From: an uncultured Eubacteriales bacterium
GTDB taxonomy: Bacteria > Bacillota > Clostridia > Oscillospirales > Acutalibacteraceae
Length of the DNA stretch: 18,498 bases
Direction of reading: 5' to 3'
NCBI GenBank assembly: GCA_900319255.1
Contig: ONNU01000172.1
Coordinates: forward strand, 1-18,498
Under the pieces are notes generated by a model, which did no database searches, was not told where the DNA came from, and saw only the letters and a list, made by a program, of their open reading frames with translations. This document shows, one piece after another, positions 1 through 7,073 of the stretch. A program made the position numbers and the translations under genes. The number at the start of each line of letters is the position of its first letter. Positions within the stretch are counted from its first letter, which is position 1.

Positions 1-52
1 CTGCTTTGGTGGGTCAAAAGGTGGAATCCCCTTTCCTTATCTCCTGCAGCAA

Positions 53-208
53 GCCGGCGGCGTTGGTATAGAATATTTCCGGGACTTTGATAATGAACTG
101 GCTTTGGAAATTTTTTGTTTCCCCTTGCCAACCAAGTATAACACGCGGGAACGAAAGTAAAGCATTGTCAGACCTGTCCCGCGATTATGACACCGGCGGC
201 ACGCCGGC
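53..208 (+). repeat. Upstream element, copy P (before pyrE)
   Basis: This intergenic element of about 156 bp is bounded by GCCGGCG (53-59) and its inverse CGCCGGC (202-208). It aligns over its full length with 15655-15498 on the minus strand, at roughly 80% identity by eye. The best conserved blocks are the CCGGGACTTTG stretch (79-89), a T-rich loop between G/A and C runs (115-134), the AAGTATAACACGCGG-AACGAAAGTAA block (about 143-170) and GACACCGGCGGCACGCCGGCG (189-209). The last block can fold as CCGGCG-gca-CGCCGG. Weaker similarity continues out to about position 24. An open frame crosses both copies, but most substitutions between them change codons, so I read it as non-coding. It ends shortly before the pyrE -35 box. 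Function unknown. Confidence 0.75.
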
Positions 209-220
209 GCGATTTTGGGT

Positions 221-236
221 GCAGCGTCGACGCTGC
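221..236. promoter_or_regulatory. 16-bp perfect palindrome before the pyrE promoter
   Basis: GCAGCGTCGACGCTGC is a perfect inverted repeat with no spacer, ending 11 bp before the -35 box of pyrE. It lies in a stretch of about 30 bp that is absent from the otherwise matching element upstream of fabH. It could be an operator for a dimeric regulator or simply a hairpin. No regulator is identified. Confidence 0.5.
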
Positions 237-247
237 CGGCGGCGGTC

Positions 248-276
248 TTTACAGTTGGGGGAAAATGTGGTATATT
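248..276 (+). promoter_or_regulatory. Sigma-A type promoter of pyrE
   Basis: TTTACA (248-253) and TATATT (271-276) are separated by exactly 17 bp. The predicted start near 283 gives a leader of about 50 nt before the pyrE start at 335. No attenuator or PyrR-type anti-terminator structure was recognised in this short leader. Confidence 0.75.
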
Positions 277-334
277 ATTAATAACTGGGGATGAAGTATG
301 ATTCATGCCAGAATTTGACCGGAGGTATATTGTT

Positions 335-1012
335 ATGGAAAATTATAAAAAGGAATTTATTGAATTCATGGTTGACTGTCAGGTGCTGAAATTCGGTGAC
401 TTCGTTACAAAAAGCGGAAGAAAAACTCCTTTCTTCGTTAACACCGGCTTCTACCGTACCGGCGCTCAGCTGAGAAAACTCGGCGGCTATTATGCAGAGG
501 CTATCCAGGAAAAATTCGGACTGGATTTTGACGTTCTCTTCGGTCCCGCTTACAAGGGTATCCCCCTCAGCGTTGCCGCAACTATAGCTATCAGCGAAAA
601 ATATGATACCGATATCCGCTACTGCTCCAACCGTAAGGAGGTCAAGGATCACGGCGACAAGGGTATTCTTCTCGGCAGCCCCATAAATGACGGCGATAAG
701 GTAGTTATTATCGAGGATGTCACCACCGCAGGCACTTCCATTGAAGAAACTCTGCCTATCATCAAGGCTCAGGGTGATGTTACTCCCGTAGGTCTTGTTG
801 TTTCCGTTGACAGAATGGAAAGAGGTCAGGGCAAAAAGAGCGCCCTCAGGGAGATCGAGGAAAAGTACGGTCTGAAAACCACAGCTATCGTTACAATGGC
901 TGAGGTCATCGAGCATCTTTATAACAGGGAATACAAGGGCAAGGTAATAATCGACGATCAGCTCAAGGCTGCCATCGACGCTTATTATGAGCAGTACGGC
1001 GCAGAGGAATGA
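335..1012 (+). CDS. pyrE: Orotate phosphoribosyltransferase
   Basis: PyrE joins orotate to PRPP to make orotidine 5'-monophosphate, the fifth step of de novo pyrimidine synthesis; it is a cytosolic dimer. The 225-residue product fits the family (about 210-230). It carries the PRPP-binding signature VVIIEDVTTAGTS at residues 123-135 and the flexible-loop sequence RKEVKDHGDKG at 100-110, which holds the catalytic lysines. The ATG at 335 was chosen over an in-frame ATG at 305 because GGAGG (321-325) sits 9 nt before it. The gene stands alone here, with its own promoter and terminator and no other pyr gene in the window. The antisense open frame over 278-916 is a codon shadow. Confidence 0.96.
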   Translation: MENYKKEFIEFMVDCQVLKFGDFVTKSGRKTPFFVNTGFYRTGAQLRKLGGYYAEAIQEKFGLDFDVLFGPAYKGIPLSVAATIAISEKYDTDIRYCSNRKEVKDHGDKGILLGSPINDGDKVVIIEDVTTAGTSIEETLPIIKAQGDVTPVGLVVSVDRMERGQGKKSALREIEEKYGLKTTAIVTMAEVIEHLYNREYKGKVIIDDQLKAAIDAYYEQYGAEE

Positions 1013-1126
1013 TCCTCTCCCCCGTCTATACCGTCAGATATTATTTTCACTAATACCAAAAAAGAGCTGTCCGCTGCGTTTTTATACGCTTGTGAGGCGG
1101 AGAGAAAAAATAAAAAGCACATCAAC

Positions 1127-1163
1127 AAAGCCGATGAATCGTTGGGTTCACCGGCTTTTTCTT
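1127..1163 (+). terminator. Rho-independent terminator of pyrE
   Basis: AAAGCCG (1127-1133) pairs with CGGCTTT (1152-1158). The inner TGAA/TTCA pairs extend the stem past one A-C mismatch, around an 8-nt loop. A T-rich run follows (1156-1165). It lies 115 bp after the pyrE stop and points the right way. Confidence 0.8.
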
Positions 1164-1168
1164 TTCGT

Positions 1169-1292
1169 CTGTCATTTTGTTGCCGGGGTTTTGAGTCGGG
1201 GAGTTATTCATCAGGTGACTTGAAAAGAAATGGGTATTGCGTAGGGTTTTCGCATCGTAAGTTCTTTCGGTATTGTCCGGCAACGAGGCTGG
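1169..1292 (+). repeat. Diverged copy of the hairpin repeat (copy 1)
   Basis: This stretch matches 18119-18291 in order and orientation, with gaps. It shares GTCATTTT (1171), GGGGAGTTATTCA (about 1198-1210), AATGGGTA-TGC (about 1229-1240) and a CTTTCGGT-TTGTCCGGCA-CGAGGC stretch (about 1263-1290). The stem that closes copies 2 and 3 is degraded here. The rest of the gap to 1386 holds a small hairpin with a GAAA loop (GCCCT/AGGGC, 1326-1339) and no credible gene. Confidence 0.5.
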
Positions 1293-1386
1293 CGAAACTT
1301 TAAATTTTGCTAAGTTGACAGCATTGCCCTGAAAAGGGCGGGGTTATTCTATAACTTTTGACACAGTCTGAATTCCTGATTTCAAA

Positions 1387-1423
1387 CTTAAAAAGCGGCG
1401 GAAGGGTCATTCCCTCCGCCGCC
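1387..1423 (-). terminator. Terminator of the ABC-F/mnmA operon
   Basis: Read on the minus strand, GCGGCGGAGGG pairs with CCCTTCCGCCGC (one bulge) and is followed by TTTTTAAG. This gives a strong GC-rich stem with a U-tract. It begins right after the stop of the membrane-protein gene, so it closes that minus-strand operon and faces the pyrE terminator. Confidence 0.88.
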
Positions 1424-1430
1424 GGAATTT

Positions 1431-2816
1431 TTATTTTCTTGTAGCTTTAGCTTTTGCAGGTCTGGTCTTTCCGACCGTTTTTTCTGATGCTGCCTTGTCC
1501 GATGGTTTTTTCTTTGGCGCAGCGTCCTCTTTTTTCCTTGTCTGCTTTCCTTTTTCCTTGATGATCATTTTCATGGGAAGATTGAATTTTATACGCTTGC
1601 CGGTATTATGCTTTGCGCTGTGTACCCGCCGGCGGTTGCAGACAAACTTCTTTTCCTCATATTTCTCATGGGGTATCTTCTTTGTGCGAAGTCTTGTAAA
1701 TACAAATCTTCTGACAAGGGTGTATATTACCGATGTTATCGGAGCGCATACGAGAAGTCCGATGATACCGAAGAAGCTGCTGAATATTACGATAGCTGAG
1801 ATAAGGACTATGGGGGGCAGACCTACGTTATTGCCCACAACTCTCGGATAGATCAGATTGCCCTCCACCTGCTGCAGGCATACCATGAAGATAAGGAACC
1901 ATACAGCGTTGATCGGATTGTCAATAAGCATCAGTACTGCGCCGATACCTGCGCCGATATATACGCCGAACATGGGGATCCATGAAAGCACCGCTACCAT
2001 TACGCCTACAAGCGCTGCATAGGGGAAGCCCAGTATCGTCATACCAAGCGCTGTAAGGCTGCCCAGAATGATACATTCCATCATCTGTCCCGTAATGACG
2101 TTATAGAAGGATTTGTTCATCAGAGAGCCTAATTCAACAATGAAATCAGCTGACTTCATGGGGAATATGGAATATACAAGCTTCTTTGCGCCGCTGGAAA
2201 TTCTTTCCTTTTTCATAAGTGTGTAAATGGAAAGGATAATTCCCATGATGACATTAAGCGCAACGCTGAATATCGAGCCTATCATGCTCATAGTGCTGGA
2301 TACCAGTCCGGCAGCGTCATTCTGCAGGAAATTCGATACATAGCGCCTTACATCATCCCAGTTGATATTGATATTTTCCACTATGCTCTTGACGAAATCG
2401 TTGTTTTCGCTCAGCTCATTAATAAAGTTCACAAGGGAATCTATCGCTCCAGGCACTGATTTTACAATGGTTTCGATACTTTCCCCGAGCTTTGGAATAA
2501 CTATCAGCAGGAGTACCGTTATGACCGCAATGAACAGCAGCAATGATAATGCAATTGCTACCGGACGTCTGATCTTATCCAGAAAAGGACTTACTTCCTT
2601 TCCCTGCTTAGGTCTGAACAAATGCTTTTCGATCGCTTTAAGCGGAACATTCAGGAAAAATGTACAGCATATCGCAACGATAAAGGGCATCGCTACATAA
2701 AGCAGCCATTGGAGAAACTGAAAAATAATATTCATATGCTGCAGTCCCAGATACACAAGTATCAGGATTATTCCGATAAATATTATTCTCTGTATGTTTT
2801 TTCTGTCAAGATTCAT
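1431..2816 (-). CDS. AI-2E/PerM-family membrane transporter with basic C-terminal tail
   Basis: This is an integral membrane protein of the AI-2E transporter (PerM/YtvI-like, UPF0118) family. Members are exporters or permeases of mostly unknown substrate, so the substrate here is not assigned. Hydrophobic segments are visible near residues 10-60, 86-110, 185-210 and through 245-365, and the conserved IPMFGVYIGAGIG region lies in the C-terminal half. The ATG at 2816 was preferred over a GTG at 2822 because a GGAG lies 8 nt before the ATG but only 2 nt before the GTG. The product is 461 residues, longer than the usual 350-400. The excess is a tail of about 85 residues (377-461) rich in Lys, Arg, Ala and Pro, probably cytoplasmic. 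It is the last gene of the operon, 27 bp after mnmA. Confidence 0.85.
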   Translation of the reverse strand: MNLDRKNIQRIIFIGIILILVYLGLQHMNIIFQFLQWLLYVAMPFIVAICCTFFLNVPLKAIEKHLFRPKQGKEVSPFLDKIRRPVAIALSLLLFIAVITVLLLIVIPKLGESIETIVKSVPGAIDSLVNFINELSENNDFVKSIVENININWDDVRRYVSNFLQNDAAGLVSSTMSMIGSIFSVALNVIMGIILSIYTLMKKERISSGAKKLVYSIFPMKSADFIVELGSLMNKSFYNVITGQMMECIILGSLTALGMTILGFPYAALVGVMVAVLSWIPMFGVYIGAGIGAVLMLIDNPINAVWFLIFMVCLQQVEGNLIYPRVVGNNVGLPPIVLISAIVIFSSFFGIIGLLVCAPITSVIYTLVRRFVFTRLRTKKIPHEKYEEKKFVCNRRRVHSAKHNTGKRIKFNLPMKMIIKEKGKQTRKKEDAAPKKKPSDKAASEKTVGKTRPAKAKATRK

Positions 2817-2843
2817 AGTCACATCTCCGGCTCTTTACTAAAT

Positions 2844-3941
2844 TTATTCTGATACCTCATTGACTGCCCTTTCTTCGCTGCAGCACGTTCCCCCGCAGAC
2901 AAGAAGCTCGCCGTCATAGCAGACCAGCGCCTGTCCGTAGGTTATCGCTCTCTGAGGCTTTTCAAATACTACCTTTATATTTCCGTTTTCAAGAGGATAC
3001 AGCACAGCCGGCTGTTCCTTCTGATTATATCTTACCCTTGCGCATACCTTGACAGGCTGCTCTGGTCTTTCCGCCGACACCCAGTTCACATCATATGCAT
3101 ATGCTGTATCGCTGAAAAGATCGTCATTGCTGCCAAGCACCACACGGTTGTTTTCTATATCCTTCGATATCACATACGCCGGCGCTCCCAGCGCAATGCC
3201 CAGACCCTTTCTCTGACCTACAGTATATCTGATAATGCCGCTGTGCTTTCCCAGAACATTTCCCTGCTTATCAGTGAAATCCCCCTCCGGGAAGCTTTTG
3301 CCGGTATATCTTTCGATAAAGGAGGCATAATCCCCGTCCGGTACAAAGCAGATATCCTGACTGTCAGGCTTATGGGCGTTGATAAGTCCCAGCTCTGACG
3401 CAAGCTCCCTTGTGCGGGTCTTTGTCAGCTCGCCCACAGGGAAAAGCGTTTTCGCAAGCTGCTCCTGTGTCATACCGTAAAGGACATAGCTCTGATCCTT
3501 TGTATCATCCGCGCCCTTGAGAAGCTGATATCTGCCTGATTTTTCATCGAACCTGCGCCGGACATAATGCCCGGTGGCTATATAATCCTGCCCCAGCATT
3601 TCAGCGCGTTTCAGCAAAGCATCAAACTTTATGAAACGGTTGCAGTCAATACACGGATTAGGCGTAAGACCGTTTATATATGATGAATTGAATTTGTCAA
3701 TAACACATTCTCTGAAACGGTCTCCGAAATTGAATACATAAAACGGGATCCCCAGCTTGTTTGCAACGCTGCGGGCATCCTCCACATCATCCAGACTGCA
3801 GCAGGTTCTGCTGTCGATCTGAATTTCCTCATTTGTATAAAGTCTCAGGGTCACACCGGTGACCTCATATTTATCTTTAAGGATAGCTGCCGCCGCCGAG
3901 CTGTCAACTCCGCCGCTCATCGCCACCATAACTTTTTCCAT
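2844..3941 (-). CDS. mnmA: tRNA-specific 2-thiouridylase MnmA
   Basis: MnmA adenylates and thiolates C2 of wobble uridine 34 in tRNA-Lys, -Glu and -Gln, taking sulfur relayed from a cysteine desulfurase. The 365-residue product shows the N-type ATP pyrophosphatase loop SGGVDSS (residues 9-15). The two catalytic cysteines sit in NPCIDCN (Cys100) and SQDICF (Cys198), matching E. coli Cys102 and Cys199. Extra cysteine pairs occur at TCCSLDD (47-48) and near the C-terminus (GGTCC). The start is the ATG at 3941, preceded by GGCAGGTG; a GTG at 3956 would place the ribosome site inside the gene. It begins 14 bp after the stop of the HEPN/CBS gene and is probably co-transcribed with it. Confidence 0.96.
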   Translation of the reverse strand: MEKVMVAMSGGVDSSAAAAILKDKYEVTGVTLRLYTNEEIQIDSRTCCSLDDVEDARSVANKLGIPFYVFNFGDRFRECVIDKFNSSYINGLTPNPCIDCNRFIKFDALLKRAEMLGQDYIATGHYVRRRFDEKSGRYQLLKGADDTKDQSYVLYGMTQEQLAKTLFPVGELTKTRTRELASELGLINAHKPDSQDICFVPDGDYASFIERYTGKSFPEGDFTDKQGNVLGKHSGIIRYTVGQRKGLGIALGAPAYVISKDIENNRVVLGSNDDLFSDTAYAYDVNWVSAERPEQPVKVCARVRYNQKEQPAVLYPLENGNIKVVFEKPQRAITYGQALVCYDGELLVCGGTCCSEERAVNEVSE

Positions 3942-3955
3942 GATATCACCTGCCA

Positions 3956-4696
3956 CTAATCACTGTCAATAACATCCCACGGCGTAAGCATTCCCAGGAT
4001 CCTGCCCCTTGAGGAGCCGTTGTCGGTAATGAAAACTGCTGCAAGACGCTTTGATGTGCGGCTTTTTCTTTCAAATTCGTTTCGTACTTCATATATGGAT
4101 GCATCCCTGCCTACAAAACGGAAACGCTCTGCTGAATGCTTGTCGAAATTCAGCATCTCTGCAAATTCAGCTATTACCATATCATCCCGCACTGTGGCAA
4201 GTCCATGCTCAAGGGAATATGAAAATATGGTACTGACGCTGAACACGCCGATGCATTCTCCCCCCTCCATGACAGGGACATGGGAAAAGCCCTGACGCTG
4301 CATCTTTTTCATAACAGTCTGCGCCTTCTGGCTGAGGCTGGTTTTGAGGATATCCTCGTAAAGGGTGGCAAAGTTCAGCGCGCTGGGGGGGCTTTTTACA
4401 AAAGCTGTCACTTCGTCAAGAAAGCGTATCAGAGAATTTGACGGCTGTATCACTCTTTCACCGTCAAATTCAGCATGATGAGTCAGAAAGTTCCTTATCT
4501 CCCGGCAGACATTCAGTCTGTCACGATAAGGCTTGCTTTCCTTTTCGCTGAGAAAACGGACTATGGGACTGCCGTAGTTTTTTTCATCTCCGCCGTATTT
4601 ATTCCGGAGCGCTTCCTCAAGCTGTCTGTATTTATCAAGAAATTCGTCAGCTCTGTCAATCTTGTCAGTTCTGTCCGTTTCCGGCATGATACTCAT
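3956..4696 (-). CDS. HEPN-like N-terminal domain fused to two CBS domains
   Basis: The 246-residue soluble protein has two parts. Residues 15-103 are helical and contain REIRNFLTHH (65-74), which includes R68-x4-H73, the R-x4-6-H pattern of HEPN ribonuclease-type domains. Residues about 105-245 form a CBS pair, with a first repeat ending near VPVMEGGECIGVFSV and a second ending in GRILGMLTPWDVI. CBS pairs bind adenine nucleotides and usually act as sensors. A ligand-controlled RNA-binding or RNA-cleaving role is therefore possible but is inference. The ATG overlaps the stop of the ABC-F gene (ATGA, 4693-4696), which suggests translational coupling; an in-frame ATG at 4687 is an alternative start. 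Its TAG stop lies inside an ACTAATCACT motif. Confidence 0.8.
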   Translation of the reverse strand: MSIMPETDRTDKIDRADEFLDKYRQLEEALRNKYGGDEKNYGSPIVRFLSEKESKPYRDRLNVCREIRNFLTHHAEFDGERVIQPSNSLIRFLDEVTAFVKSPPSALNFATLYEDILKTSLSQKAQTVMKKMQRQGFSHVPVMEGGECIGVFSVSTIFSYSLEHGLATVRDDMVIAEFAEMLNFDKHSAERFRFVGRDASIYEVRNEFERKSRTSKRLAAVFITDNGSSRGRILGMLTPWDVIDSD

Positions 4697-6297
4697 TCCT
4701 CTACGCTGTATTTTTCTGCGATATACTCATCGTAGGTGCGGGTAATATCCTTGATACCCTCTTTTTCTATTACTATAATACGGTTTGCTACCGTTGATAT
4801 GAATTCATGGTCATGGGAGGTGAAAAGCACTACTCCCTTGAAATTTGACAGTCCCTTATTGACTGCGGTGATGGATTCCAGATCAAGATGGTTAGTGGGC
4901 TGATCCAGTATCAGGACATTTGCGCCGAACATCATCATCCTTGACAGCATACATCTTACCTTTTCACCGCCTGAGAGAACCTTTACCGGCTTGAATACAT
5001 CATCGCCGGAGAAAAGCATCCTGCCAAGAAAGCCGCGCAGATAGGTGTCGGTATTGTCATTGCCTCTGACATACTGACGCAGCCAGTCGATGATGGTGGT
5101 ATCGTTGCCCTCGAAAAAGGCTGAATTATCCTTGGGGAAATAGGACTGTGTGGTGGTATTGCCCCATTTGAATTCGCCCTGGTCAGGCTCCATATTGCCC
5201 ACAAGTATCTCAAAAAGCGTTGTGATGGCTATTTCATTATCGCAAAGGAAGGCTACCTTGTCGGTTCTTTCAATACGGAATGAAACATTGTTCAGCACCT
5301 TTTCGCCATCAACGGTCTTTGAAATGCCCTCTACCTGAAGCACCTCCTTGCCCACCTCTCTGTCAGGAGTAAAGCCTACAAAGGGATAGCGTCTTGAGGA
5401 TGCGGGCATTTCCTCGACAGTAAGCTTTTCGAGAAGCTTTCTTCTGGAGGTTGCCTGCTTTGACTTTGACTTGTTTGCAGAGAAGCGCTGTACAAAGGTC
5501 TGGAGCTCCTTTATCTTTTCCTCTGTCTTTTTGTTCTGCTGTTTTATCATTGACTGTATGAGCTGGCTTGATTCATACCAGAACTCATAGTTTCCGACAT
5601 ACAGCTTAATCTTGTTATAATCTATATCCACCATATGGGTACATACGGTGTTAAGGAAATGACGGTCATGGGATACTACTATTACAGTTCCAGGATAATC
5701 AAGTATAAAATCCTCCAGCCATGCGATCGCCTTGATATCAAGGTTATTGGTAGGCTCGTCAAGGAGGATTATCTCAGGATTGCCGAAAAGCGCCTGCGCA
5801 AGAAGTACCTTTACCTTTTCATTACCGGTAAGGCTGCTCATCAGGGAATACAGGATCTCCTCGGAAAGTCCGAGACCCTGGATAAGCTTTGAAGCATCGC
5901 TTTCAGCCTCCCAGCCGTTCATCTCCGCAAATTCCGCCTCAAGCTCGGATGCTCTTATTCCGTCCTCATCGGAGAAATCCTCCTTGAGATAGATAGCATC
6001 CTTTTCCTTCATTATATCGTAAAGCTTTTTGTTGCCATATATTACCGTGTCAAGTACGGTATATTCATCAAAAGCAAAATGATCCTGTTTAAGCACTGAC
6101 ATTCTGGTATTTTCCGGGATAATGACCTCACCCTTTGTAGGCTCCAGCTCTCCGGAAAGCACCTTGAGGAATGTAGATTTGCCTGCGCCGTTAGCTCCGA
6201 TGATACCATAGCAGTTTCCATCGGTGAGCTTCAGGTCAACATCCGAAAAAAGCGGCGTACCGCTGAAATTTACAGATACATTACATACTGTTATCAT
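4693..6297 (-). CDS. ABC-F family ATPase (YkpA/YbiT-like)
   Basis: This is a soluble tandem ATPase of the ABC-F class, whose members act on the ribosome near the tRNA exit site as translation or antibiotic-protection factors. It has no membrane domain. The first domain has Walker A GANGAGKS (34-41), signature LTGNEK (156-161), Walker B LLDEP (178-182) and His210. A basic inter-domain linker (about 240-300) precedes the second domain, which has CDNEIAITT (352-360) where Walker A belongs, signature LSGGEK (441-446), Walker B ILDQP (463-467) and His495. So the second Walker A lacks its lysine and the second catalytic Glu is Gln466. The 534-residue length is typical of YkpA/YbiT. The ATG at 6297 follows AAGGAG by 6 nt, which rules out longer starts. 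First gene of a four-gene operon. Confidence 0.92.
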   Translation of the reverse strand: MITVCNVSVNFSGTPLFSDVDLKLTDGNCYGIIGANGAGKSTFLKVLSGELEPTKGEVIIPENTRMSVLKQDHFAFDEYTVLDTVIYGNKKLYDIMKEKDAIYLKEDFSDEDGIRASELEAEFAEMNGWEAESDASKLIQGLGLSEEILYSLMSSLTGNEKVKVLLAQALFGNPEIILLDEPTNNLDIKAIAWLEDFILDYPGTVIVVSHDRHFLNTVCTHMVDIDYNKIKLYVGNYEFWYESSQLIQSMIKQQNKKTEEKIKELQTFVQRFSANKSKSKQATSRRKLLEKLTVEEMPASSRRYPFVGFTPDREVGKEVLQVEGISKTVDGEKVLNNVSFRIERTDKVAFLCDNEIAITTLFEILVGNMEPDQGEFKWGNTTTQSYFPKDNSAFFEGNDTTIIDWLRQYVRGNDNTDTYLRGFLGRMLFSGDDVFKPVKVLSGGEKVRCMLSRMMMFGANVLILDQPTNHLDLESITAVNKGLSNFKGVVLFTSHDHEFISTVANRIIVIEKEGIKDITRTYDEYIAEKYSVEE

Positions 6298-6349
6298 ATT
6301 CTTCTCCTTGTTCCTGCGGACAGCAGCGAGCCTGCGGTTTAAGATCAGT

Positions 6350-6378
6350 AACATACACAAGTCAATAATGCTGATCAA
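6350..6378 (-). promoter_or_regulatory. Possible promoter of the ABC-F operon
   Basis: On the minus strand TTGATC (6378-6373) and TATGTT (6355-6350) are 17 bp apart, about 53 bp before the ABC-F start codon. Both boxes depart from consensus, so this is only a candidate. The rest of the 196-bp gap between trmL and this gene shows no clear terminator. Confidence 0.3.
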
Positions 6379-6485
6379 CAGTCACTTTTCCAGGCTTACC
6401 ATTATCCGCTTTATTCTTCTTTATCCCTTTTTCTTTCAGAGCCCTGCAACGTGACACGAAAGCCACCCCAGCGCCCTGAGTTAAT

Positions 6486-6503
6486 ACTAATAACTAATCA
6501 CTA
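6486..6503. repeat. Heptamer repeat at the trmL stop codon
   Basis: ACTAATA, ACTAATC and a partial ACTA follow one another in a 7-bp period. The stop codon of trmL (TAG, 6494-6496 on the minus strand) lies inside the second unit. The 10-mer ACTAATCACT seen here also occurs at 3955 and 14369. Confidence 0.6.
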
Positions 6504-7012
6504 CAATAATAATTATCCCAGTCAAAATCCCTGAGCCGACCGCTGTTCTGCAGCTCCGGGAAATCCCACTGGCGCAGGATCTCATAGGCGGCTATAGCTG
6601 CGCTGTTTGAAAGGTTGAGGCTTCTTATACTGCCCCGCATAGGCAGCCTGACGGTTGTCCGGGGATTGTCGTGAAGCAGCCGCTCCGGCAGTCCCTTTGT
6701 TTCCTTTCCGAAAACTATATAGCATTTATCAGGATACTGGATATCCGTATATTTTCTCGGCGCTTTCGTGGAAAAGTAATAATATGCTCCTCCCTTTGTG
6801 CGCTCAAAGAAATCATCAAGATTTTCATAATAGGTGATATCCAGATATTTCCAGTAATCAAGACCTGATCTTTTCAGATGCTTGTCCGTTGGTGTAAAAC
6901 CCATGGGCTTGACTATATGAAGCCTTGCTCCCGTTGCCGCGCAGGTACGGGCAATATTTCCCGTATTCTGGGGTATTTCCGGTTCCACAAGAACTATATT
7001 AAGCTCAGACAT
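6494..7012 (-). CDS. trmL: tRNA (cytidine/uridine-34 2'-O)-methyltransferase TrmL
   Basis: TrmL is a SPOUT-class methyltransferase that 2'-O-methylates the wobble nucleotide of leucine tRNAs, using S-adenosylmethionine bound in a C-terminal knot. The 172-residue length fits the minimal TrmL/YibK form. Visible family motifs are NIVLVEPEIPQNTGNIAR at the N-terminus, VFGKETKGLP in the middle, and the knot region PMRGSIRSLNLSNSAAIAAYE. The ATG at 7012 has GGAG 8 nt upstream. It follows the acc genes by 235 bp and precedes the ABC-F gene by 196 bp, so it may be its own unit or a read-through product of the fab operon. Its stop is embedded in a heptamer repeat. Confidence 0.94.
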   Translation of the reverse strand: MSELNIVLVEPEIPQNTGNIARTCAATGARLHIVKPMGFTPTDKHLKRSGLDYWKYLDITYYENLDDFFERTKGGAYYYFSTKAPRKYTDIQYPDKCYIVFGKETKGLPERLLHDNPRTTVRLPMRGSIRSLNLSNSAAIAAYEILRQWDFPELQNSGRLRDFDWDNYYCSD

Positions 7013-7035
7013 TTTTCACTCTCCGTATATAATCC

Positions 7036-7070
7036 TCTCCGCAGACGAGTTTATGCTTCGCCTGCGGAGA
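7036..7070. other. Long imperfect hairpin upstream of trmL
   Basis: TCTCCGCAG (7036-7044) pairs with CTGCGGAGA (7062-7070). Inside it, CGA and TCG pair across one mismatch, giving about 12 bp around a 9-nt loop. No U-run follows on either strand, so it is not a standard intrinsic terminator. On the minus strand it ends about 14 nt before the trmL ribosome site and could act as a leader structure, an RNA end or a factor-dependent terminator of the fab operon. Confidence 0.6.
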
Positions 7071-7073
7071 AAT

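Noticed and set aside
87..281. Open frame across the pyrE upstream element with a similar frame in the fabH copy (15619-15437), both reading WLW-FF-SP--PSITRGNES.
   Set aside because: The similarity follows nucleotide identity without gaps. Most base differences change amino acids, starts are weak, and the frames run into promoters. Non-coding repeat is simpler.
278..916. 212-residue open frame antisense to pyrE.
   Set aside because: It is an antisense shadow of a well-supported gene, with no ribosome site.
987..1223. 78-residue open frame overlapping the end of pyrE.
   Set aside because: It spans the pyrE terminator and the diverged repeat, and no start signal is present.
1315..1362. Two TTGACA sequences in the pyrE/PerM gap.
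   Set aside because: Neither has a -10 box at 16-18 bp, and no gene lies downstream in the right direction.
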